From Rickettsiales bacterium UBA4270 (GTDB lineage Bacteria; Pseudomonadota; Alphaproteobacteria; Rickettsiales; Deianiraeaceae): 64,000 bases of DNA. Positions 51,845 to 61,001 of this stretch are shown here, in pieces. The stretch covers positions 64,583 to 128,582 of the forward strand of contig DGWA01000004.1 in NCBI GenBank assembly GCA_002395105.1, read 5' to 3'. Below the pieces are notes generated by a model, which did not search any database, was not told the DNA's origin, and saw nothing but the letters and a program-made list of their open reading frames with translations. How positions within the stretch are numbered: position 1 is the stretch's first letter; the number at the start of each line of letters is the position of its first letter. Both the position numbers and the translations under genes were made by a program.

Positions 51845-52729
51845 ATGTCTAATCTTATTGAAATAAAAAAAAGAATAACAAGCATCGAGTCAACTATAAA
51901 AGTTACAAAAGTAATGCAAATGATTGCAACTGCTAAAATTGCAAAAATAAAACATACTATTACTATTTCCGATAGATACAGTAAATTATCAAAATCAATT
52001 TTGACATCTTATATACAAAATACATCAAATTTAGATAAAATTAATTTATTCATAAATAATGCAAAATATGATAAAAAGAAAATTTTATTAATACTCATGT
52101 CAAGCGACAAAGGAACATGTGGTAGTATAAATACAAATATTTTTAAAAAGCTTTCTTTTATTGTTGATGAATATAAAAAATATAACTCTATTATAGATGT
52201 TTTTGCTGTTGGCAAAAAAGCAAAAAAGTATCTTGAATTACAAGCAGAAAGGCTTAATGTAAATGAAATTTTACAAAATGTAAATGTATTTTCCGAAAAT
52301 CATAATGAAAAAACAATAAATACTGCAATTAATTCATTTATTGAAAAATATAATAATGGAGAATACGATAAAATACTATTTATTTATAATAAATTTAAAA
52401 ATATCATAACATGCGAACCAGTTTGTGAACAAGTTTTGCCATTAATAGAAAATATAGAAAATAATGAAAAAGAAAATTTCACAAATATATCTGAAACAGA
52501 TAGTATATGTTATTCAATAATAAGTTTATTAATTAAAACAAAATTTTATAATGCATATGTATCAAATCTTGCATCAATTATATCAAGCAGAATGAATGCA
52601 ATGGACAATGCTACAAAAAATGGTCAAGAAATAATAGATGATTTACGTATAAAATATAACAAAAGTAGACAATCAAACATAACATCAGAATTAAGTGATA
52701 TTGTTTCTGGTTTTAGTGCAATTAGCTAA
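51845..52729 (+). CDS. atpG: ATP synthase F1 subunit gamma
   Basis: The N-terminal helix EIKKRITSIESTIKVTKVMQMIATAKI and the C-terminal helix SRMNAMDNATKNGQEIIDDLRIKYNKSRQSNITSEL match the coiled-coil shaft of F1, with SSDKGTCGSIN near residue 86. I start at ATG 51845, because the TTG frame at 51800 begins with a TTGCAA that looks like a promoter element. The gene normally stands in atpHAGDC; here it is alone between rpoH and dapE. The other subunits must lie outside the window. Confidence 0.95.
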   Translation: MSNLIEIKKRITSIESTIKVTKVMQMIATAKIAKIKHTITISDRYSKLSKSILTSYIQNTSNLDKINLFINNAKYDKKKILLILMSSDKGTCGSINTNIFKKLSFIVDEYKKYNSIIDVFAVGKKAKKYLELQAERLNVNEILQNVNVFSENHNEKTINTAINSFIEKYNNGEYDKILFIYNKFKNIITCEPVCEQVLPLIENIENNEKENFTNISETDSICYSIISLLIKTKFYNAYVSNLASIISSRMNAMDNATKNGQEIIDDLRIKYNKSRQSNITSELSDIVSGFSAIS

Positions 52730-52733
52730 AAAA

Positions 52734-53912
52734 TCATTTAGCATACTCCGTTATTATTTCTTTATATAAATTGGTTAAATCATTTAAATCTTCTATTGTG
52801 GTATATTCATCAATTTGATGCATCATTTTACATTTAAGACCAATTTCGCAAACACTTTTGCATATTTTTGTCATATACTCGCCGTCTGTGCAAGCACGAA
52901 CAACAACAAATTTTGATTCGTTATTATATCTCTTAAAACATGACATCGCTAATTGTAAAAAATCATCATTCACATCAGTCGTATATCCACATCTATCGCA
53001 TTGATATCTTGCATTATAACTATCAAAAAGCACTGCTTGACATTCATTTTCAATTTTTTGCTTTATTATATTGTAATAATCAATATTGCGATTTTTATTA
53101 CAAAAAAATCTAACATTACCGTGTATCTTGACATCGTCAAGAATAACATTATCAGTATTATTTACTGCATTAAACTCAACAATTTCAAGATTTGTCATTT
53201 TTTCATCAAACTCAGTAAAACTAATTTTTTTAAGTCTATCGCATAATCTAACAGCTTTTGTAATTGGATTATCGAATTCCCCAGTGTACGCAACATGTCC
53301 GCTTTTACCTTTAACAGTTATCCAAAAATGAAAACTGCCACCGCGAGAATAGCACAAACCATTAAGTTTACAGTTATCTACATCTTTATGTGATTTTAAA
53401 TCATAATAATCACTCGTTGGTTCTCCAACTATACATGCATCAATATTTTCTCCTTTATTTACTAAATATTTAACCATCTTATCTGTTCCGTTAATACCGG
53501 CTCCCTCTTCATCACCTGTTAAAAGAGTTATTATCTTAATATTATTCAATAATTCACTTTTTTCTTTTAAACATTTTAATGCAAAAAACCAACAAGCTAT
53601 TTCACCAAGCATATCGACTGCACCACGACCGTAAACTCTATTTCCTATAATTTCACCAGATATTTTTTTTGTCCAATTTCTAGCAGGAACAACATCGCAA
53701 TGCCCACAAAAACAAAGACTTTTTTTAGCATTTTTATTCCCAATCGTAGCACAAACATTCGCTGTGTTATCAAAAATTTTAAAATCACATTCACAACCTA
53801 TGCTTTCAAGTTTTTCTGATACCCACTTTGTTCTTTCTATATCTGGTTTTTGACTATCTTCAAACTTTCCAGCAGATATTAAATTTATTAAAAAATCTGC
53901 AATTTCAGACAT
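52734..53912 (-). CDS. dapE: succinyl-diaminopimelate desuccinylase
   Basis: DapE is a dinuclear zinc hydrolase giving L,L-DAP for peptidoglycan. Metal ligands appear as H71-x-D73 (GHCDVVPA), D100 (GRGAVDM), E135-E136 (TGDEEG), the VGEPTSD segment near 168 and a late MHQIDEYT (His/Glu). Length 392 is close to the usual 375. Together with dapD it shows the succinylase branch. The gene is convergent with atpG, with 4 bases between their stops. Confidence 0.93.
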   Translation of the reverse strand: MSEIADFLINLISAGKFEDSQKPDIERTKWVSEKLESIGCECDFKIFDNTANVCATIGNKNAKKSLCFCGHCDVVPARNWTKKISGEIIGNRVYGRGAVDMLGEIACWFFALKCLKEKSELLNNIKIITLLTGDEEGAGINGTDKMVKYLVNKGENIDACIVGEPTSDYYDLKSHKDVDNCKLNGLCYSRGGSFHFWITVKGKSGHVAYTGEFDNPITKAVRLCDRLKKISFTEFDEKMTNLEIVEFNAVNNTDNVILDDVKIHGNVRFFCNKNRNIDYYNIIKQKIENECQAVLFDSYNARYQCDRCGYTTDVNDDFLQLAMSCFKRYNNESKFVVVRACTDGEYMTKICKSVCEIGLKCKMMHQIDEYTTIEDLNDLTNLYKEIITEYAK

Positions 53913-53925
53913 AGATTATTTAAGA

Positions 53926-54639
53926 TTAATTTTTCCTATTTGAATTTGCAAAAACTTGCAATAAATGCACAAATATTGCTACAAAATCAATATATAATTG
54001 CAATGCACCAAATATACCAACTCTTGTCGCTAAATTTTGATCATGACAAACGCTATAATACATTTGTTTTAAATTCTGAGTATCGTACGCAACTAACAAT
54101 GAAAATACAATTACGCTAATACATGAAATTCCAAATTGTAAACCAGAACTTTGTGTAAACAAATTAACAATTGATGCAATTAGCAATCCGAACACAATCA
54201 TCATTAAAATATGTCCGTATCCACTTAAATCTTTTTTTGTTGTATATCCATATATACTAATGGAGCCAAACATTGATGCTGTAATGAAAAATGTTTTAGC
54301 TATTAAAATACCACTAAAAGCAAGGAATAGTGTTGATAACGAAACGCCCATTAAAATTGCATATAAAAAGTATAATGTCTTAATTGTGTTAATCTTTGCA
54401 CTACCAATCTTTACAGACATTATTATAGAAACAATCAATGGTGCGAAACTAACTATAACACCAAATGGAGATTTAATCATTGCAATAGCTAAACCAGAAT
54501 AAGCAGTTAGATACGCGACAACACCGCTTAACGCTAATGCCGATGTCATATAATTATAAACACCAAGCATATAATTACGTAAACCAACATTATATGTGAC
54601 ACTTTTTGTTTTGGAAATTATATTACTAAAACTAACCAT
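53926..54639 (-). CDS. Bax inhibitor-1 (BI-1/YccA) family membrane protein
   Basis: Seven predicted membrane segments lie in 237 residues, with the family's N-terminal LRNYMLGVYNYMTSALALSG, a GYTTKKDLSGYG loop near residue 130 and a C-terminal LVAYDTQNLKQMY plus IFGALQLYIDFVAIFVHLLQ. This is the alphaproteobacterial BI-1 pattern. In bacteria these proteins are linked to calcium leak or FtsH regulation; in intracellular species a role with the host has been suggested but is unproven. Whether it has any regulatory partner here is unknown. Confidence 0.9.
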   Translation of the reverse strand: MVSFSNIISKTKSVTYNVGLRNYMLGVYNYMTSALALSGVVAYLTAYSGLAIAMIKSPFGVIVSFAPLIVSIIMSVKIGSAKINTIKTLYFLYAILMGVSLSTLFLAFSGILIAKTFFITASMFGSISIYGYTTKKDLSGYGHILMMIVFGLLIASIVNLFTQSSGLQFGISCISVIVFSLLVAYDTQNLKQMYYSVCHDQNLATRVGIFGALQLYIDFVAIFVHLLQVFANSNRKN

Positions 54640-54723
54640 ATAAAACTAATTTAGTGTTAGATTTATTTTATAAAATGCAAGATAAAAAAAACAAACAATG
54701 ACTATTTATAAATTTTAATAATT

Positions 54724-55635
54724 TTACTTATTTGCTTTATTTTTTTTTATCTCATTCTTAATTTGCTCATTCAGTTCTTGCACTCTTTCGGCAAGACGAT
54801 CTTCGTCTTGTTTTTCTAATACAGAAGAAATACCATTTTTTATGGCAATATCAAAGAAATATTTAGCATTATCAATATTATTATCCCTGTCGAACAATAT
54901 TCCAAGATCGTAAGCAATAACCGCATTCGTTGGAGCACTTTCATGAGCTTCTAGCAGTGTTGAAATTGCTTTTTTATTATCATTGATCTTCATATAAATA
55001 ATTCCAATTTGTGCCAAAATATCAGAGTAGCCTAATATTTTATTGTCTACAGACAATAAAATTTTTAAAGAATCTTTGTATGATTTATATTTCAAACATA
55101 ACAATAGGTTGGAAACTATCTTCTTGCGTGAATAATTATTATTCAATAAATTAACGTATAAATCAATAGCTTGATCGTACTGTCTTAATAATTGATAAGA
55201 CACAGCAAGACCAAATTTAGCTTCAACACTTTTAGGATTATCTTTTAATGATTTTTTATAATATAAAATGGCAAGTTCATAATCTCTTTGTTTGAAAAGC
55301 GCATATGCTTCCTTTAAACTTCTTATAGCAATACCGCTGTTCGTTTTGTTTGCATCTATAACTTTTATATCAAGCTTTTTTGATAGTGTTTTTTTTCTAG
55401 AACTTTTTCTTTTAATATTTATATTATTACTAATTTCATTATAATCATCATCAAATAAAGAATATAAATTACTTTGTTTATTGTTAATCTTCTTGCCAAT
55501 AACAACATCTTTATCTACTTTTTTTATCTTCCTTATATCACCAATAAGCTCTTCATCCACATCGGCACCATAACAACTAAACGACAAACAAAGGAAAAAC
55601 AAACAAAAAAATGTAGACAATTCTTTAAATAACAC
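54724..55635 (-). CDS. exported TPR-repeat protein
   Basis: A signal peptide of about 23 residues (cleavage near CYG|AD) leads to a charged linker (24-100), then three to five tetratricopeptide repeats (about 105-285), including YELAILYYKKSLKDNPKSVEAKFGLA and AVIAYDLGILFDRDNNIDNAKYFFDIAI. TPR units bind partner proteins, so a periplasmic scaffold for envelope or secretion parts is likely. No paralogue is visible in the window. Partner unknown. Confidence 0.78.
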   Translation of the reverse strand: MLFKELSTFFCLFFLCLSFSCYGADVDEELIGDIRKIKKVDKDVVIGKKINNKQSNLYSLFDDDYNEISNNINIKRKSSRKKTLSKKLDIKVIDANKTNSGIAIRSLKEAYALFKQRDYELAILYYKKSLKDNPKSVEAKFGLAVSYQLLRQYDQAIDLYVNLLNNNYSRKKIVSNLLLCLKYKSYKDSLKILLSVDNKILGYSDILAQIGIIYMKINDNKKAISTLLEAHESAPTNAVIAYDLGILFDRDNNIDNAKYFFDIAIKNGISSVLEKQDEDRLAERVQELNEQIKNEIKKNKANK

Positions 55636-55738
55636 TCTTCTTAAAAGAAGAAAAATAAATAATTTTCAAGTAATTTTTAAATTTATAACAAAACACAATT
55701 TGCATTTTATATTTTGCAATACATGTAATTAACATATT

Positions 55739-55948
55739 ATGTCAATACACAATAATAAACAAATGACAATTGTGTTATTTTTTTTAGCAATAATAATCTC
55801 TGGATGTGGTAAAAGTAATGAAAGAAAAAAAGATTTTATAAAAGAAAATATACAAAAAACAAATAACAGAAATATACGCAAGCACAATGAACTAATTATA
55901 CCTGATTTTATATTAAATTACGACGAAACAGAAAATACAAAAGATTAA
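55739..55948 (+). CDS. small lipoprotein
   Basis: The 69-residue product has a hydrophobic signal and a clean lipobox (IISGC) at residues 20-24, then a Lys/Asn-rich mature part of about 45 residues without further structure. It stands alone between two leftward genes. A possible promoter (TTGCAT then ATGTAA after 17 bases) lies upstream. It may be a lineage-specific envelope lipoprotein; no family recognised. Confidence 0.6.
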   Translation: MSIHNNKQMTIVLFFLAIIISGCGKSNERKKDFIKENIQKTNNRNIRKHNELIIPDFILNYDETENTKD

Positions 55949-55951
55949 AAA

Positions 55952-56620
55952 TTATTCATCGATTTTAAAATCAGCAGATTTCTTCACTTTCTTATTTTGC
56001 TCTTCTAAATATTTAATTATGCTTTTTGGATTATTGTTATTTTGTTCAATATAGCTTAAAAAATCAGCTCTATAAGAAACTGCCAAATCTATTCCTTCAA
56101 TGCATATATTTAAAATCTGAAATTTACCATTTTTTATTCTTGTTCTCAGAACAGCTTCATATATTGTTTTATCTTTTTTTAACTCAATTACAAGTTTTAC
56201 ATATTCCTCTGTTTCATTTATTTTTTCACTTTTTTCAAGTATTCTCATATCTACATCATTTATGTCATCTGGACTTAATTTTGGCAACCACGTATAAGTT
56301 ATAAATTTTTTGTATTCATTAATATATTTCTTTTGTTCATCTGGCGATAATTGTAAAAACAATCTTCCAAGAGCCATTTTTGCATTCCAGTTAAAATCTA
56401 TATTTTCAATATATCGTTTTATAATGAGTTGCTTTTTTTCTCTCTGTGTATTATCTTTTGATTTTAATAATTGTTCGGTTTCTTTAAGAAATTTTCGTGC
56501 AACAATCACGTGTTCACTGACAGAAATTGCAAATGATGTTCTTGAAGAAAATACAGCACAAAAAGTAAAAATAATACAAAAAATAGCTCTCAAAAAATTT
56601 GAAATAATCATAAAAAACAT
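55952..56620 (-). CDS. mlaC: MlaC-like periplasmic phospholipid-binding protein
   Basis: After a signal peptide ending near TSFA|IS, the 222-residue protein has the MlaC/Ttg2D pattern: FNWNAKMALGRLFLQLSPDEQKKYINEYKKFITYTW (near 75-110), YEAVLRTRIKNGKFQILNICIEGIDLAVSYRADFLSYI (near 150-188). MlaC carries phospholipids between the outer and inner membranes. No mlaDEF or mlaA gene is close. The call rests on family resemblance and is moderately firm. Confidence 0.75.
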   Translation of the reverse strand: MFFMIISNFLRAIFCIIFTFCAVFSSRTSFAISVSEHVIVARKFLKETEQLLKSKDNTQREKKQLIIKRYIENIDFNWNAKMALGRLFLQLSPDEQKKYINEYKKFITYTWLPKLSPDDINDVDMRILEKSEKINETEEYVKLVIELKKDKTIYEAVLRTRIKNGKFQILNICIEGIDLAVSYRADFLSYIEQNNNNPKSIIKYLEEQNKKVKKSADFKIDE

Positions 56621-56723
56621 AACTTTTTAGTAGGCACATTTTTAAAAATCAAGATTAATACAAGAGCTTATTTTGAAAAAGTTGATTTTTATCATTTTTC
56701 TTTTCATTAATTAGTAATTAGGA

Positions 56724-57524
56724 ATGAATAAAAAACATTTGTCAAAAAAACATCAAAGTGATGAAAAACGTAAAGAAATAATTTACGGAAAAAATGCTTG
56801 TTTTGGATGTATTCAAGGTTATGAAAATGGTATAAAGAATAGAGAAATATATGAAATATATATATTACAAAATAAATTTGATGATTTTTTTAAAAAAATA
56901 CCACAATCGCTACGCAATTTAATTAAAAAATGTAATTCACATGAATTATTTTCCATAACACACGAGCAAGATAAGCATCAAGGTATAGCTCTAAAAGTTT
57001 CTAATTTTAATTTTCTAGAATTAGAAGATTTAATAAACGAAGATAATAAAATAGAAAAAAAAGCTATATTTTTACTAGAAGAAATACAAGATCCACAAAA
57101 TGTTGGAAGTATAATTAGATCATCTTTTTGTTTTAACATAGATGGAATAATTTTAACTGAACATAGTTCGTGTCGCATAACATCAGCCGTAGTTCGAGCA
57201 TCAGCAGGATATAGTGAATGTTCGCACATATATCAAATAAAAAATACAACTCTTGCAATCGAAAAACTTAAAAAAAATGGCTATTGGATAATTGGTTTTG
57301 ATGTCAATACAAATACGCAAGAAAACATAACAGAAATAGTTAATAAATATGATAAATGTGTATTTATATTCGGTTCAGAAGGCAAAGGAATTAAAGATTC
57401 TACTAAAAAAAAATGTGATATAATTGTCAGATTACCAATAAACAAACAAGCAGAAAGTTTAAATGTAGCGAACACTGCATCAATTATTGGTTGGGAGATA
57501 ATGAAATCAAATTTAAACAATTGA
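56724..57524 (+). CDS. rlmB: 23S rRNA (guanosine-2'-O-)-methyltransferase RlmB (SpoU/TrmH family)
   Basis: An N-terminal substrate-binding domain beginning YGKNACFGCIQG (near residue 21) is followed by the knotted SpoU methyltransferase: LLEEIQDPQNVGSIIRSSFCF (near 115), SAVVRASAGYSE (near 157), FIFGSEGKGI (near 217) and PINKQAESLNVANTASIIGWE (near 240). These match motifs 1-3, including the catalytic Arg and Asn. Other TrmH subfamilies act on tRNA, so the exact site is likely but not certain. It begins a rightward cluster with dnaB and kdsD. Confidence 0.85.
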   Translation: MNKKHLSKKHQSDEKRKEIIYGKNACFGCIQGYENGIKNREIYEIYILQNKFDDFFKKIPQSLRNLIKKCNSHELFSITHEQDKHQGIALKVSNFNFLELEDLINEDNKIEKKAIFLLEEIQDPQNVGSIIRSSFCFNIDGIILTEHSSCRITSAVVRASAGYSECSHIYQIKNTTLAIEKLKKNGYWIIGFDVNTNTQENITEIVNKYDKCVFIFGSEGKGIKDSTKKKCDIIVRLPINKQAESLNVANTASIIGWEIMKSNLNN

Positions 57525-57587
57525 TTATTTTAAAATTGACTATTAGTTTTTTACTTACAAAAAACTTCCTAATAAGATTTTGTTTTT

Positions 57588-59285
57588 ATGGATTCTGAGT
57601 TTAATGCAAAGAACGAGCAACCTGCTGAATCCAGTAGTATAATGTATGATAATCTTTCTTATTTATCCGATATAGAAGCTGAAAAACAAGTGCTAGGATT
57701 AATATTAATCGATAACAAAGTGCTAAGATACTTAGAGCTAGAATTAAATGAAGATAGTTTTTATTACGAAGAAAATAAACTTTTTTTTAAAACAATCAAG
57801 AAGCTTATTCAAGAAGACAGACAAGCAGAACCTAAGACATTATATTACAGCATTATTGATAAAAAAAATGAATTACATTATACAGACGAACAATTAAAAG
57901 AAGTTATAGATAGTTTAATTGATTATGCTGCAGGCGCTATATGTAAACCAATAGAATTAGTAAATATATTAAATTTTTTATCTACAAAAAGAGCACTTTG
58001 TTTATATGGAAAAGATATAAATGATATCATAAATTCAAAATCATTTGAAAACATAGACGAATACATTGGTGAATTAGAAAAAAAAATTTATGAAATAGTA
58101 AACAAAAACCAATCAAACAGTAATATTAATCATCAACTTAAAGATTATGCAAAAATATTAGCAGATAAACTACAAAAAGCGCGTAAAAGTGATAAAACAA
58201 TCTTAGGACTTTCAACTGGTTTAAAAGATTTAGATAATTATACAGGAGGATTGCAGAAAAGTGATTTAATTATAATCGCTGCACGTCCATCGATGGGTAA
58301 AACAGCGTTAGCAACAACTATTGCAAGAAATGTCGCAAGAATTTTACAACAAAATCATAAAAAAGCAGACAAAAACGAAAAACAACCAGCTATAGCTATG
58401 TTTTCGCTTGAAATGTCAGGAGAACAGCTTGCAGCGCGTATAGTTGCAATGGAAAGTGGTTTTTCAATGAAAACAATACATACAGGTCGCTATAATGAAT
58501 ATAACGATGAAGGAGATATAGTCGAAGAGAATAAAAAAATAAATGAAACAGAATGGAAAAAAATCAATAAAAGCATTCAAGATGTCTCAAATTTACCATT
58601 ATATATAGATGATACACCGGCGTTAAATGTTTCGATTTTAAGAAGCAGAGCTAGATATATGAAAGATAGACATAATGTCTGTGCTATAATAATTGATTAT
58701 CTACAATTATTAAGAGCATCAAAAAATTATGGCGGAAATCGTGTTCTTGAAGTATCCGAGATTACAAGTACATTAAAAGCAATAGCAAAAGAATTAAATA
58801 TCCCAGTAATTGCACTATCTCAATTATCAAGAGCAGTTGAAAAAGAAGGACGTGAAGACAAAAAACCTCAACTATCAGATCTACGTGAAAGTGGAACAAT
58901 AGAACAAGATGCAGATATTGTTATGTTGCTTTATCGTGAAGAATATTATGAAGCACGAAGAGAACCAAAAAAAACAAGCGAAGAAGATGAAAAACAAATA
59001 CAAAAATATCAAGAATGGAAAGAAAGGTATGAAAAAATAAAAAATATTGCAGAAATAATTGTTGCAAAAAATCGTAATGGTCCGGTTGGAACAGCTATAT
59101 TATCATTCGATAAAGAACATATGGTTTTTACTGGATTGGACAAACATTATTATAATGCAATGCAAAGTTATTCAACAGATGATAAAATTGAGCAAGATAA
59201 AGAATTTAATCAAACTAATAACGATATAGCCAAAGATAATTCAATGATTCCGCCATTTGATGAAGGTGATGATAGTGAAATTTAA
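57588..59285 (+). CDS. dnaB: replicative DNA helicase DnaB
   Basis: The N-terminal domain begins near SDIEAEKQVLGLIL (28-41) and the RecA-like domain has Walker A AARPSMGKTALAT (231-243), Walker B IIIDYLQLL near 365 and DLRESGTIEQDADIVMLLYR near 425. The protein is 565 residues, longer than the usual 470-500. Extra length comes from inserts near 255-265 and 295-310 (NEYNDEGDIVEENKK), at 450-475 (KKTSEEDEKQIQ), and an acidic tail. All core motifs are intact. kdsD follows 6 bases later. Confidence 0.95.
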   Translation: MDSEFNAKNEQPAESSSIMYDNLSYLSDIEAEKQVLGLILIDNKVLRYLELELNEDSFYYEENKLFFKTIKKLIQEDRQAEPKTLYYSIIDKKNELHYTDEQLKEVIDSLIDYAAGAICKPIELVNILNFLSTKRALCLYGKDINDIINSKSFENIDEYIGELEKKIYEIVNKNQSNSNINHQLKDYAKILADKLQKARKSDKTILGLSTGLKDLDNYTGGLQKSDLIIIAARPSMGKTALATTIARNVARILQQNHKKADKNEKQPAIAMFSLEMSGEQLAARIVAMESGFSMKTIHTGRYNEYNDEGDIVEENKKINETEWKKINKSIQDVSNLPLYIDDTPALNVSILRSRARYMKDRHNVCAIIIDYLQLLRASKNYGGNRVLEVSEITSTLKAIAKELNIPVIALSQLSRAVEKEGREDKKPQLSDLRESGTIEQDADIVMLLYREEYYEARREPKKTSEEDEKQIQKYQEWKERYEKIKNIAEIIVAKNRNGPVGTAILSFDKEHMVFTGLDKHYYNAMQSYSTDDKIEQDKEFNQTNNDIAKDNSMIPPFDEGDDSEI

Positions 59286-59291
59286 TAATAT

Positions 59292-59912
59292 ATGAAAAAT
59301 GATGAAAAAAATATTCAAACAGCAAAAGAGACGCTAAAAACAGAAGTTCTAAATTTAAATTATCTAGTAGAACAATTGGATGATTTGTATTTTAGTAAAA
59401 AATTTTTACAATTTTTACACATTTTAGAAACATGTAAAGGGAGAATTTTAGTGTCTGGTGTTGGCAAAAGTGGAATTATTGGAAAAAAAATATCATCAGT
59501 TTTTTCATCAATAGGTTTTGCAAGTTTTTTTATACATCCAACAGAAGCAATACATGGTGATTTAGGTTGCATCTGCAAAAATGACATTCTACTTGTAATT
59601 TCTTGCTCTGGCGAGACAGTTGAAGTACGAGATATAGTGCAATATTGCAAAAAAAATAAAATAGATATTTTGTCTATAACTTGTAAAAAAAAATCATGGC
59701 TTGAGTTAAATAGTAAAATAAATCTTACGCTAAAAATGAACAACGAAGCAGTAAAAGATTTTCCAATACCAACAACATCAAGCTTATTAACATTGGCTAT
59801 ATGTGATGCAATAACATCTTGTTTGGTTAAAAACAGCAAATTATCATACAAAAAATATGGAGAAATTCATTGTGGAGGTAAAATAGGAAAGACAATGAAA
59901 AATAAAAAATAA
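59292..59912 (+). CDS. kdsD: arabinose-5-phosphate isomerase, SIS domain only
   Basis: KdsD turns ribulose-5-phosphate into arabinose-5-phosphate for KdsA. The SIS domain is complete: SGVGKSGIIGKKISSVFSSIG near residue 55, PTEAIHGDLG near 82, VISCSGETVEV near 100 and FPIPTTSSLLTLAICDAI near 157. The tandem CBS domains that normally fill the C-terminal third are missing, giving 206 residues instead of about 330. Forms without CBS domains are known and active. Convergent with parB, 2 bases between stops. Confidence 0.9.
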   Translation: MKNDEKNIQTAKETLKTEVLNLNYLVEQLDDLYFSKKFLQFLHILETCKGRILVSGVGKSGIIGKKISSVFSSIGFASFFIHPTEAIHGDLGCICKNDILLVISCSGETVEVRDIVQYCKKNKIDILSITCKKKSWLELNSKINLTLKMNNEAVKDFPIPTTSSLLTLAICDAITSCLVKNSKLSYKKYGEIHCGGKIGKTMKNKK

Positions 59913-59914
59913 GT

Positions 59915-60901
59915 TTATTTAAGTAATTCTATTATTTTAAATAAATCATCTGAATTGCTAAAAGAAATTTCAAACTTTCCGCTACCATCTCGTTTCAATT
60001 TTAAACGAACCTTAAACCCAAATTTATCAGAAAGTTGCTTTTCTATAAACTTTATATCATTTTTCATATGTTTTAACTCATCATTTTTATAGTTATTGTT
60101 TGTTGAATTATCTTTATTTTCTACATCATTTTCTTCGTTTTTATCATGAATTGCAGTAAATACAGAATTATTTACAATATCACTTAAATCATTAAAAATA
60201 ATTGTTTCAAGTTGCCTAACTGACAAATGATCTTTAATAATTTTAGATAAATACTCACTTGGTTTATCGACGCCAAGTAATACTTTTGCATGACCTAATG
60301 TAATACTTTTATCTCTTATTGCACTTTGAACATCTTTTGGTAAAGTCAAAATTCTTAGTAAATTAGTTATATACGCCCTGCTTTTACCGACTTCACTTGC
60401 TAGCTGTTCATGAGTGTATCCAAATGCGTCAATAATATTTCTATATCCATTCGCCTCTTCTATCGGATTTAAATTTTCACGTTGTACGTTTTCAATCACG
60501 GCTTTTTTAATTATTTCCTGTTTTTGTAAATCCAAAACTATTGCTCTTATTTCTTTAAGACCTGCTAATTTACATGCTCTATATCTTCTTTCTCCAGCTA
60601 CTATTATATATTTATCATCTCTTCCTTTTGAAACAATTATTGGTTGCAATAAGCCATTGTTTTTTATGCTTTCGCTTAATTCTCTAAGTTTTACTTCGTC
60701 GAAATATTTACGAGGTTGATCTAAATTTACGTCAATATCATAAATACTAAGTTTTTTTATTTCATATTCATTGTTATAATCGTCTTCTTTGCCTAAAAAA
60801 TCTTTACTAAAAAAAAATTCATCATCTGTTTCTAATAAACTAGCAAGACCTCTTCCAAGTTGTTTTTTATTTGATTTTGAACTACTGTGATTTTGCTCCA
60901 T
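59915..60901 (-). CDS. parB: chromosome partitioning protein ParB
   Basis: The N-terminal CTPase domain has the arginine-rich GERRYRAC (103-110) and ENVQRENLNPIEEA (near 136). A helix-turn-helix follows (SEVGKSRAYITNLLRIL near 167), then a variable Asn/Asp-rich linker (about 255-275) and the C-terminal dimer domain. Length is 328. parA is 45 kb away and no parS palindrome was found within the window. It is divergent from the giant repeat gene, sharing 100 bases of A+T-rich DNA. Confidence 0.93.
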   Translation of the reverse strand: MEQNHSSSKSNKKQLGRGLASLLETDDEFFFSKDFLGKEDDYNNEYEIKKLSIYDIDVNLDQPRKYFDEVKLRELSESIKNNGLLQPIIVSKGRDDKYIIVAGERRYRACKLAGLKEIRAIVLDLQKQEIIKKAVIENVQRENLNPIEEANGYRNIIDAFGYTHEQLASEVGKSRAYITNLLRILTLPKDVQSAIRDKSITLGHAKVLLGVDKPSEYLSKIIKDHLSVRQLETIIFNDLSDIVNNSVFTAIHDKNEENDVENKDNSTNNNYKNDELKHMKNDIKFIEKQLSDKFGFKVRLKLKRDGSGKFEISFSNSDDLFKIIELLK

Positions 60902-61001
60902 AACCTTTTAAAAATAAAAAAAATATAAAAATCAATTTATAAAAACCAATAAAATTAATTTTGATTTTTTCAAAAAAAATGTTAATATACTTGTAATTAT
61001 T

